Source: Euphorbia lathyris
Lineage: Eukaryota; Streptophyta; Magnoliopsida; Malpighiales; Euphorbiaceae
Assembly: GCF_963576675.1 (NCBI RefSeq)
Contig: NC_088911.1
Location: forward strand, 92,409,256-92,473,255
DNA length: 64,000 nucleotides
Direction of reading: 5' to 3'
In this document: positions 23,010 through 32,856 of the stretch, piece by piece
Layout of the letters: every line of letters begins with the position of its first letter
How positions within the stretch are numbered: the stretch's first letter is position 1
Made by a program: the position numbers and the translations under genes
Notes under the pieces: generated by a model
Databases searched by the model: none
Told to the model about the DNA's origin: nothing
What the model saw: the letters and a program-made list of their open reading frames with translations, nothing else

Positions 23010-24375
23010 GTGCCGACTATTTATGCTGTTTTTTCATCATATTTAGGCATGAATCTGAATTAATTGAGGAAGTTGCAGACTGTGCCGCTATTTATGCTGT
23101 TTTATCATCATATTTAGGCATGAATCTGAATTAATTGAGGAAGTTGCAGAGCATATTATGAAGAAATTGTCTAGGCATGATTCTGAATTAATTGAGGAAG
23201 TTGCAGAGCATCTATGAAGAAATTGTCTATTTATGCTGTTTGTTCATCATATCTAGGCATGAATCCCAATTAATTGAGGAAGTTGCAGAGCATATTAATT
23301 GGAAATTGTATCCTATCATCATATTTAGGCATGAATCTGAATTAATTTAGGAAGTTGCAGACTGTGCCGACTATTTATGCTGTTTTATCATCATATTTAG
23401 GCATGAATCTGAATTAATTGAGGAAGTTGCAGAGCATATTATGAAGAAATTGTCTAGGCATGATTCTGAATTAATTGAGGAAGTTGCAGAGCATCTATGA
23501 AGAAATTGTCTATTTATGCTGTTTGTTCATCATATCTAGGCATGAATCCCAATTAATTGAGGAAGTTGCAGAGCATATTAATTGGAAATTGTATCCTATC
23601 ATCATATTTAGGCATGAATCTGAATTAATTTAGGAAGTTGCAGACTGTGCCGACTATATATGCTGTTTTATCATCATATTTAGGCATGAATCTGAATTAA
23701 TTGAGGAAGTTGTAGAGCATATTATGAAGAAATTGTCTAGGCATGAATCTGAATTAATTGAGGAAGTTGCAGAGCATATATGAAGAAATTGTCTATTTAT
23801 GTTGTTTGTTCATCATATCTAGGCATGAATCCCAATTAATTGAGGAAGTTACAGAGCATATTAATTGGAAATTGTATCCTATCATCATATTTAGGCATGA
23901 ATCTGAATTAATTGAGGAAGTTGCAGACTGTGCCGACTATTTATGCTGTTTTATCATCATATTTAGGCATGAATCTGAATTAATTAAGGAAGTTGCAGAG
24001 CATATTATGAAGAAATTGTCTAGGCATGAATCTGAATTAATTGAGGAAGTTGCAGTGCATATATGAAGAAATTGTCTATTTATGCCGTTTGTTCATCATA
24101 TCTAAGCATGAATCCCAATTAATTGAGGAAGTTGCAGAGCATATTAATTGGAAATTGTATCCTATCATCATATTTAGGCATGAATCTGAATTAATTAAGG
24201 AAGTTGTAGAGCATATTATGAAGAAACTGTCTAGGCATGAATCTGAATTAATTGAGGAAGTTGCAGAGCATATATGAAGAAATTGTCTATTTATGCTGTG
24301 TGTTCATCATATCTAGCCATGAATCCCGATTAATTGAGGAAGTTGCAGAGCATATTAATTGGAAATTGTATCCTA
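23010..24375 (+). repeat. Higher-order tandem array derived from a TNL linker exon
   Basis: About 19 copies of a core (aggcatgaatctgaattaat, then tgaggaagttgcagagcat) are arranged as a higher-order unit of about 282 bp with four core variants, repeated nearly five times. The last unit lacks one variant. In frame the core reads RHESELIEEVAEHI(M)KKL, which resembles the linker after the TIR domain of TIR-NBS-LRR resistance proteins (ESxLIEEIVxxIxKKL). Downstream (24376-24420) the frame reads SNQLVGIDFHI, like the LVGID motif at the start of NB-ARC. The array has short open stretches (up to 102 codons) but no full gene. Confidence 0.8.
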
Positions 24376-24623
24376 TCTCCTTCATTGGTTCTAATCAGTT
24401 AGTTGGGATAGATTTCCACATTCAGCTACTTCTCTTTATCATTTTAGTTTAATTGCTATTACATTCCCAATTTAGAGTCAATTTGCTCCTTAGTAGTTTT
24501 GATCTTCATGGGTTTCTAACTTTGCAGTATTGCAGTTCAGATTTTCTTAATCGTGTAATTTTCTTGAAAATTGTCTTTATCATAATGATCATAATGATCT
24601 TTATCATTTTATAGTATGATGGT

Positions 24624-24826
24624 CTGTAAGTGCAATTCACCTCTTGCAAGAGCTGGTTTCAAGATGTTAGCAGCATCAATTGCACCTTCTGCTGCTCCAC
24701 CTCATTGATAAAAAGAATGATTTCATCACTTTGTTTGATTTCTTCCATAAGGTTCTTTAATCTTTCTTCAAACTCTCCACGATACTTGGTCCCAGCAACT
24801 AGATAACCCATATCCAGAGTGATCAC
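24624..24826 (-). pseudogene. ClpC chaperone exon fragment
   Basis: After a 3' splice site (rc of 24827-24830) the minus strand reads [19 protein letters not shown] and [18 protein letters not shown]. It then jumps frame into [17 protein letters not shown]. This is the first AAA+ module (Walker B region, normally LFIDEVH) of the chloroplast Clp ATPase ClpC. About 19 bp are missing right after the Walker B motif, and its catalytic Asp is Asn here. Only one exon with bits of intron is present, so it is a captured fragment inside the Helitron and not a working gene. Confidence 0.85.
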
Positions 24827-24888
24827 CTGCATCACAAAACACACATAAATACATATATAAAGCACTTTCATTTTGCTCTTTACCAAAT

Positions 24889-24966
24889 AGATTAAAGTTG
24901 AAAAATGCAATTGAGTCATTTAAATTTCCATTTCATTTTCTGATTAGAACGTTATTTCTATTTTAA
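24889..24966 (+). repeat. Copy of RPA-like gene 3' end (direct repeat with 28694-28770)
   Basis: About 77 bp (starting agattaaagttgaaaaatgc) repeat the last codons, stop and early 3' UTR of the RPA1-like gene at 28694-28770, with one or two changes. It abuts the ClpC fragment's intron, so it marks a junction made when the Helitron acquired DNA. Confidence 0.85.
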
Positions 24967-26178
24967 TTTTTTTCAGTTTGATGAATTATTTATCAAATTG
25001 ATCCAATCTATCAACGTTAGGGGTAAAATTGCTATTGGTTACAAACGTTAGGGGTAAAATTGCACCATTTTAGACGTTAGGGGTAAAATTGCCCCTGATC
25101 CAAAACGTTAGGGATATTTTTACACCTTAACCCAAATTGAAACCAACTACCACACTTAACTTCTCAATCTAGAATATCACAATTGATACTTCTCTCACAA
25201 ATTCATAATTTATAGAATACCCATAATATCTTATGATTAATTTGAATATCCATAAGAAACTGAACTACATCCACATGATTATTATATTATGAGTTGCATA
25301 AATATGAGAATATGAGAATATGTCCAGTAAAATATTGTAAATCAAATACAATAATAAGCATGTTAACTATTTTTTTTCAATTTCTCATCTTTGTCTTCAA
25401 ATTTAAGACCTGCTAATTAATAAGGTTGAGTTCTAATATAATATATTAATAGATTTTAGATAATTAATAAACTTTCCCGTGATCCCTTCAAATACCTTAA
25501 AAAATTACTCCACTATGTCGGTAACTCCACACACAGTTTGTAATAAAGTCCATTAATTTTCTATTTTACTCCACTACCTATAAAACTACCCACTATCACT
25601 TCAAAAGCTGTTTTTTTTTATCTTCCTATATAAAACTACGGTTTGAATAAAACTGTTTTGCTTTCCCAAGTTTCAAATGCTCTTCTCCCTGTACATGATC
25701 AACTGCTCTTCGCCACTCAGCATAAATCACCCGCTTCACTAATAACCACTCATCATAAATCAACTGCATCATAAATCAATTGCTCTTTTCCCAAGATCAA
25801 CTGCATTGTTTTCCATTATCTATTCGGTTTCACAATTCTCTAACTCTCTATTACTTTATGTTCACTGATTTTAATTCTTCAAGTCACTGAGTTCTGTCTT
25901 TAGATAGGGTTGTAAGCCAATCTTTTGTCCAATTTCACATTTTTTTTATGTGTTTTATGTTTATGCAGACAAGGTGTGTGATGTTGTTGATCAACATAGA
26001 AGGGATTGCAGATTGAAGGTTTATATTTTTTGGTTTTATTGATTTTCTTTTTTTTTTCTCTTAATCTGTAATCTCAATTTAATGATAAATTTGATTCTCC
26101 ATTTTGATCTCTTAATTTGTTAATTCATATATACACTGATAATATTTTTTTGGTTTTATTGATTTTTGTAAGTTTACA
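24967..26178. other. Helitron interior without recognised gene
   Basis: 25015-25120 holds four copies of aacgttaggggtaaaattgc-like units, a common plant intergenic motif. The rest is AT-rich, and a T-rich leader precedes the RPA-like gene. Confidence 0.6.
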
Positions 26179-28719
26179 ATGTCTCGAAAATATGATTGCA
26201 TTTCGGACATCAATGCAACAAAAGAGAAATGAAGAATTAAAGCAAGAATTATACGATTATGGAGTGGTCGTTATAAGAACATGGGTATGGTTTTTCTGGA
26301 TGAACAGGTAATTAATTCATCCTATTTTTAAATTTTTTAACAATATAAATTTTTATATTCATCTTTCTAAAAATTAATGAATCAAATTAAAATTGATAAG
26401 TATTGATAGTAATGTTTTTTTTTATGAATTATAGGGTTCAACTATTGAAGCCCAAGTTCGAGAAAATTGCTTCTTCAAGTTTTCAAAGGAATTAGAAGAG
26501 GGGAAGACATATGCGTTTGAGTTTTTTCAGGTGGCAGAAAATGCAGGGATATATCGGGCATCAAAACACCGATATCAATTGAAATTTATGTGCAAAACAT
26601 GTGTTAAGGAGATAAGTTGTCCACTAATTAAGGAGCAAAAAATTGAAATTGTATCTATAGATACTATTCTTGCAAAATCTGTTGATGTCGATTTTTTGGT
26701 TGGTAAGTTTTTTAATATATCACAAATCATCCAATTAATTTCTATTTTGTAACATGATTATATTAAAGTTATTGTGTGACTTGACAGATATAATTGCAGA
26801 AGTAATAGACATTGGGCATATGATTAACTTTATAAACAAAAATGGGAAAGATTCTAGAAGACGGATAATCAAACTCAGTGACCAACAGTAAATGGATTTC
26901 TATTTAACGATGATATATATTTGTACATCCTGCAAAACTTATTAAAACAAAATCACACGAGGAATATTAAAATTAGATATACTTTAAATTTATTATAATC
27001 CACTAAAATTTATTGACTAGCAATAAATGAGTTTCTATCTAATGAGAATAAGTATTTGTACATTTTTTTAATTTTTATCTTTATGAATTAATGTCATATC
27101 ATTTATAGATTATATTTTGACTTTTAATTTGTAGTAAAAATACGATTTCCTGCACGTTGTTTGATGACTATGCAAATGAAATCATGGACATAGCATCTGA
27201 TGCTACTCTGAATAATGCTCCAATAGTAATCATTCTTCGATATGCAAAGATTGGAGAGTTTAATGGTAATTTTATAATTATATTACCTATATTGACAATT
27301 AAATAATGTTTTCACAAATATGAATTATTATTTTTATAAATTATTTTTTAGGTTTTGCACAACTATCAAATGCATTTTCGGTTTCCAAAATTTTACATGG
27401 CGATGATTATGCTGAGATTGTTGAATTCAAAGAAAGGTAAATCAATTTATATAATTTAATGATATTTTTTAATAATTTGTTTTACATATTTAGACATATC
27501 ATTCTATCTAAATAATGCAACAGTTTGGACTCGGTTGATCGTGAATCAACCCATGTAAGTTTGGGTTCTCTTAGCAATCAAACTAAACATACTTGGTTCC
27601 ATAAAAGGTTTCATTATCAAAACATTATACATCTAATTTTTTTTCTTTCCTGAATTTTAACCTAAATAAATTAATTTAAAAGCCATTTTAATCATTTAGG
27701 TGGGCTATTGCGTTGTGGTAGCAACTGTTGTTTAAATTGAACCAAAATACAATTGGTATTACATTTCATGTAGCAAATGTAAAAGAAAAGTCCATCTAGA
27801 GGATAACAAATACATTTGCTTGAAATGTAAGGAATCCAACATCATTGCTGTTTTGAGGTACTTTCATTCCATAATTATTAAAAAATATTTATTGTTATAA
27901 ATCTATACTATTATTTTTATTTTATAATTTTTTAATAAAAGATTAATTAATTAGATTGTCTATATAATATATCCATTACATTATGTATATATTATAATCT
28001 TTTAAAAAAATGTTCCGTCTGATTTTGTAAATATCAACTTTTAGATATAAGCTCCAAGTTCGTGTGGTTGATGGAACATCAAGTGCTTCATTTGTGTTGT
28101 TTGATCGTGAAGCTTTCAAAATAATTGGAAAAACTGCTTCTGATCTCAAAGGAAGCCAAGATGAGGTTTGTCAATCATATGTTATAATCATTTTAAAATT
28201 TTATAAATTGATAGTTGCATATTTTTTCATTATTTATAAAATAAAATGTACAGGAAAATTCCACCGATGAATATCCAGAAGCATTAAACGCGTTGTTAGA
28301 AAAAAAAATTTGCATTCAAAATTCGGATTAATGACTACAATTTAGAGCATGAAAGCTCAACTTTGACGGTAGTTAATATTTCCGATGATCCCACGTTAAT
28401 TACTGAATTGACCAAAAAAGTAGATAATCAAGTAAGGATTTTTTTTTTTTTACAATTTGCAAATAATTTATTTATTTGTTTTCCAAGTATTCATAGCTCT
28501 AACAATTAAAATGTTAAAAAAAATTGTTTATTTTAAATTCAGGAATCAATCGGTGGTATAGGTGATAATCAGGAACTCGACAACTCAATAACACCTAGGA
28601 GTTCTAAGACAAAGCGAGTAATGCATGTTCAAGATTTGGATGAAAGCAGTAGCGCTGAAGATGAATTTTCAACCTCGAAAGTGTCCACCAAAAAGATTAA
28701 AGTTGAAAAATGCAATTGA
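26179..28719 (+). pseudogene. RPA1-like (replication protein A 70 kDa) gene, broken
   Basis: Ten exons can be followed with matching phases: 26179-26307, 26435-26702, 26788-26887, 27135-27265, 27352-27436, 27524-27554, 27700-27857, 28045-28165, 28254-28431, 28543-28719. The product resembles plant RPA1/RFA1-like OB-fold proteins (SRKYDCISDINATKEK, then RIIRLWSGRYKNMGMVFLDE, and ENCFFKFSKELEEGKTYAF), with a CxxC..CxxC zinc ribbon (SCSKCKRKVHLEDNKYICLKCK) in exon 7. Lesions: TGA in exon 1, TAA in exon 7 and an A-run frameshift in exon 9. RPA binds single-stranded DNA, and plant Helitrons often carry RPA1-like genes beside RepHel. Exon 6 borders are least certain. Confidence 0.8.
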
Positions 28720-29248
28720 GTCATTTAAATTTCCATTTCATTTTCTGATTAGAACATTATTTCTATTTTTTTATTGTGTTTTTATTCTTATGTTTCTGTG
28801 TGTTTGTTGGGTATCTATTATTTTCCAGTTGCATTTATTGTTGAGATTTATTGAGATTTTGATTATTTATTGAGATTCTTATGTTTTTATATTTCAGTTG
28901 TTACGGCTGAAAATATTATGGTATTAAAATATTGTAAATCAAAATTTATATTTTAAATTGAAGATAATACCTAAAAATTTGAGGTAATAATTTAAATTAA
29001 AATATTATACATTAGTTATCACATCTTCCTCTATTCATTTATTTATTATCATATTATTTGTGATGTTGATGGAAAAATATGTAACTCTACGCAAAATGTA
29101 GTTTTCAAAGAAGTATTTAATAATATTGATTGAGTTATTCATTAATCATTATACAGTATTCAGTAGTCTAAATCATAATAATTATAGATATATTACATTT
29201 TAATATATGTAATTCTGAATAGCTATGTAATGATAATAAAAAAAACGA

Positions 29249-29275
29249 CCGTGCAAAGCACGGGTCTAAAACTAG
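29249..29275 (+). other. Helitron 3' terminal hairpin and CTAG end
   Basis: ccgtgc (29249-29254), loop aaa, gcacgg (29258-29263), then eight bases and CTAG (29272-29275). In Helitrons this hairpin signals the end of rolling-circle transfer. Confidence 0.88.
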
Positions 29276-29299
29276 TATATATATATATATATATGATCA
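29276..29299 (+). repeat. Dispersed repeat, copy 2, second part (TA run and gatca)
   Basis: This corresponds to the TA run and gatca at 12580-12596 in the uninterrupted copy. The TA run is longer here. It is cut at 29299 by the next element. Confidence 0.7.
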
Positions 29300-31402
29300 T
29301 GGCCGTTCTTGACTTTTTAGAGGCCCGGGGCGAGATGATTATTTGAACTCCCATATATACATTCTACTTTTTTTTTAGTCTTTCTTTTTTTTTTAGTTGT
29401 AAGTCAGATAATTTTTTTATTATTACAAGGGATAAGGTACAAATTTAATCATATAGTTATTAGGAGAAAGCAATTAGCATTCATGCATAAAATAGTGCAA
29501 TTTTAAATCTAACGTTTATTAATTGGTACAGTTTAAAGCTTAATTGACGAAAATGAGATTTTTTATGTGTAATTTATTGTTCTATCCTTGCTCCAACCTC
29601 CACCGTTCTGGTCACTCAATATGGTTTGAAGTTGTACATTTCATGTTAATGAAAAAAACTCATTTTTAATCAACTAGGCTTGAAATTGCACCAACTAGTA
29701 AACGTTATTTAAAATTGTAATATTTTCTATATAAAAACTAAATTAGTAGTACAGCAGTAGCGAATATACTAACTAGAATTATTTATGTACTAAAATAACT
29801 AATCTATACTACAAGAAAAACAAGAGTTAATGACTAATTTTAATGACCGAATAAAATCAGTTAGTAATTAAAGACTAAAATTAGTCGTTAACAATATTAT
29901 TAGATGGTAATTTCGTAGAAACATGGGCCCAACTTTAATACACAGTCTAGCCACTGCATTTAAACTTTAAACACCACCGTTTTAGTCACTAAATTTATTC
30001 AGTTATTTTATTTAAAAAAAACAAAATATTTATTGATATTAAAAAACAAATATGGGACCCACTTCTAATCTACTCGTTCAACACTTCCTCTCTCCAACCC
30101 TAATTCTCGATCCCCTCTTGTAATCTCCCTAACTCGCCGACTAGATTCTTCCACTCGATCCCCTCTTCTAATCTCCCTCATTCGCTTGTTGCTGGATTCT
30201 GGCGACTGCAACTGCTGGAGAGTGTGGCTGCGGACACTAGAGGAGGACGAGAGATTGATTCCGCGATAAAAGAGCTCTGTTTCCAAACAGATTTGTCCAC
30301 GACTGGTCGAACAGAGACGAAAGTCGGCCATAGTGATCCGGGAGTCCAGTGTGGAAGGGCTCTCGCTCAACGGATCAAAGGTACGCCGGGTATATCATGT
30401 AAAATTGAAAGACCTAAATAAATATAGGTAGAACTTTCTGTTTTAAGTATCAAGCCCCTGATCGGTTATTTTTAAGTATCAAGCCCCTGATCGATTATTT
30501 TTAAGTAAATAAAATTAAGTCCCTGCACTTTATCTGTTTTAAGTATCAAGCCATGATCAATTATTTTTTTAAACTCGATAATCACATTGAGCCATTGAGC
30601 CCCTGAACTTTCAAACTCGATTATTTTTTTTTTACATTGAGTCATTGATCATTGATTTTGTTATGGATTTGGTCCTTATTTAATTTTTCCGTCGAGTTTA
30701 GGAGATGAGAAGATCAATTTGGTGATTCTAATGTTGAAAATCACATAATGGGAGAGAAGAAAATCGAGTTTGAAAGAATATATTGGAAATTAATTTCTAT
30801 AATTTCATTTTAGTTTTTAATTTTTTATCTCTCCTGGTCAAGGAAGCCAAATCACTCTAATGATGTATGTAGTTCAAACTTGACGAAAAAGTTAAATAAG
30901 GACCTAATCCATAATAGAATTAATGATCAAAGATCCAATATGGAAAAATAAATGATCAAGGGGTTTAATCCTTAAAACAACCAAAGTTCAAGATTTAATT
31001 ATGCTTTTTTCTATAAATATATCATTCTTCATATTAAATATGTATATTGACGGAAAAAAATTGAAATGTGATAACAAAAAAATTTTGAAATGTGATAACA
31101 AAAAAATTTTAAAAAAAATTAAATGGTTATTTTTCTTATTGAATACATAAATTGATAATTTTGATTTAAGGAAATAAAAAAATAATAGTGATAAAATGGG
31201 ATGGAAAGGAAAAAATATTTGATAATTAAAGAAATGGGGAGGAGGTTCAAACCTCTAAACCACTTGCTAATACCAATTGAACCAAATGATTTTTATGTTT
31301 CATATTCATCTCGTTTTTATATGTATAATATAAAAAAAAATGGGTCCTTTAATATTATGGGCCCTGGACGGGCGCCCTTCATTTTATAGCCCAAGTCGGC
31401 CC
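29300..31402. mobile_element. TIR-like transposon remnant, 2.1 kb
   Basis: It starts TGGCCGTTCTTGAC and ends (rc) GGGCCGACTTGGGC, weak terminal inverted repeats. The flanks tatatatgatca and tatatataatca (31403-31414) look like a target duplication of up to 12 bp with one mismatch. It splits the dispersed repeat, since the sequence on both sides is contiguous in copy 1. Inside, 29808 on (actacaagaaaaacaagagt, with attagtcgttaac nearby) resembles a CACTA terminus. An open minus frame at 30065-30370 has no recognisable domain. The superfamily is uncertain. Confidence 0.5.
31225..31290 (-). other. SINE or tRNA-derived relic, possible
   Basis: On the minus strand ggttcaattggtattagc followed by gaggtttgaacctcctcc resembles pol III A and B boxes about 30 bp apart. 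A similar pairing occurs at 62988-63045. No clear SINE tail or target duplication was found. Confidence 0.3.
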
Positions 31403-31550
31403 TATATATAATCAAAACAAATTCTTTTATTTTTACATAATAATACACAATTTTGTTATCTCATTTTATATATCATTGTGATCCACATATTTAGTAACTA
31501 GAATTTTATCAACTAACTAGAATTTTAATGAACGGTTCATAAGTGCGTAA
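31403..31550 (+). repeat. Dispersed repeat, copy 2, third part
   Basis: atcaaaacaaattcttttat and the following sequence match 12592-12734 closely. This completes the second copy of the repeat, which has been split twice. Confidence 0.85.
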
Positions 31551-32856
31551 CTATATAACAAAAATTATATATATAAACCCTAGTCCTTCACCCCCTTTGA
31601 TTCAGGACATTGGAGGCCTAAAGGCCATCAAAATATCCCAACAGGTATACAATTGCAGAGTTGCAGCATGCAAATATTCCGTTATTGGCCGAATTACACT
31701 TGCAAAGGGCGAATTACCTTGGAAACACTCTGATTTGAAGGCCAAACTGAGTTTAATATAGGGAATCAATACGAGTTGGAAGCTAATATCGTTGGGAAAG
31801 GGGTTCTTTCACATTATTTTTCCATCTGAGGAAAATCTAAATACTGTTTGGAGTCGGGGATCGCTTGCCCTAAAACCTAGTATTCTTCGTTTATCCTCTT
31901 GGACTCTAGGGTTTGATCCGTCAAATCATAAAACAACCACTGCTCAGGTGTGGGTACGATTGTACAACCTTCAATGGGAGTTTTGGGACCGATCAATTAT
32001 TGCCGATATCGCTAGAATTGTTGGAGTTCCCCTACGTTTTGATCGGAATACTCTTGATGGGGAATTTGGCCATTATGCTCGTATTTTAGTGGACTTGGAT
32101 CTTTCTAAAAAATTACAAACTGGAATTAGGGTGGACACTGATGACCTAATGGTTTGGGTAAACTTGTTCTACGAGAATTTACCAGGGTTTTGTTGCGATT
32201 GTAAATCAGTAGGGCATATCACCGTGAATTGTCGCAGAAATAAACCGGATAAAGGACGACCTGAAAAGATAGTGAATAATCCAATTGAGAATGGGAAAAA
32301 CTCTGACAAACCAGCACCACCTCCAAAACAGTTTTGGCAACAGCACACATATGGTATGGATCCTTTGAAATCCGCAGCCACTGAAAAGACGAATTCAGAA
32401 AAGAAAAACTTGGGACAAGAGGAAAACATCATGACAACTGTAAACACGCCAGAAGTTATAGTGGAAACGGATGTTAGTGAATGTGAGGCTGGAAAATCTT
32501 GCCAAGCAGAGATCAATGAAAAACGATTGATAGTTTATGACAGGAGACAAACGGTTAAAAACATATCCTCCTTACTTACTATTGAGGCTAATACCAATGT
32601 TTCTTCACCTAGCAAAACCTCTTGAGCAGATGAATGTGATGAAGATGAAGAATATGAGCAACAGGAGGATATTGAGGCTCATGTTGGTGCTGAAACTAAT
32701 GAACATAATACGGAAAAAGAAAAGAAAGATGACGAAGGGGAATGGACCTCGGTGACTTCCAAGTTGAAGAAACGAAATAGAAAAAATAAGAAATCTCCTG
32801 AGGGCCCGGCTAGGATGTCACAAAGGACACCCCAGCTTCCACCCCGTTTCCGATGT
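31543..32856 (+). pseudogene. LINE ORF1, RNA-binding protein
   Basis: One frame runs from about 31543 to the stop in cgATGTTAG (32854-32856), interrupted only by TAG at 31759-31761 and TGA at 32623-32625. It contains a DUF4283 domain (LGKGFFHIIFPSEENLNTVW, then LRLSSWTLGFDPS, and VWVRLYNLQWEFWD) and a CCHC knuckle (CCDCKSVGHITVNC). A charged C-terminal tail follows. In plant L1 elements this protein binds the element's RNA. The ORF1 stop overlaps the ORF2 start codon. Confidence 0.85.

Larger units (their letters stand above)
22652..29275 (+). mobile_element. Helitron, non-autonomous, 6.6 kb
   Basis: The 5' end is TCTCTATACAATATACTAAA preceded by A, and the 3' end is CTAG (29272-29275) followed by T, with a GC hairpin eight bases inside it. 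This is the Helitron signature: 5' TC, 3' CTAG, insertion between A and T, no target duplication. The uninterrupted repeat at 12221-12734 reads straight through the insertion point (ttaca, then a TA run, then gatc), which supports both ends. Cargo in order: short GC repeats, a TNL-linker tandem array, a ClpC exon fragment and an RPA1-like gene. No Rep/helicase gene is visible, so it would need an autonomous partner. Confidence 0.85.

Noticed and set aside
23010..24375. CRISPR-like array
   Set aside because: The spacing is regular but the spacers are themselves repeated; this is a eukaryotic tandem repeat of exon-derived units.
23758..24452. Protein-coding gene in the tandem array
   Set aside because: The open frames arise from repeat units and end at each higher-order junction; no start context or continuous gene.
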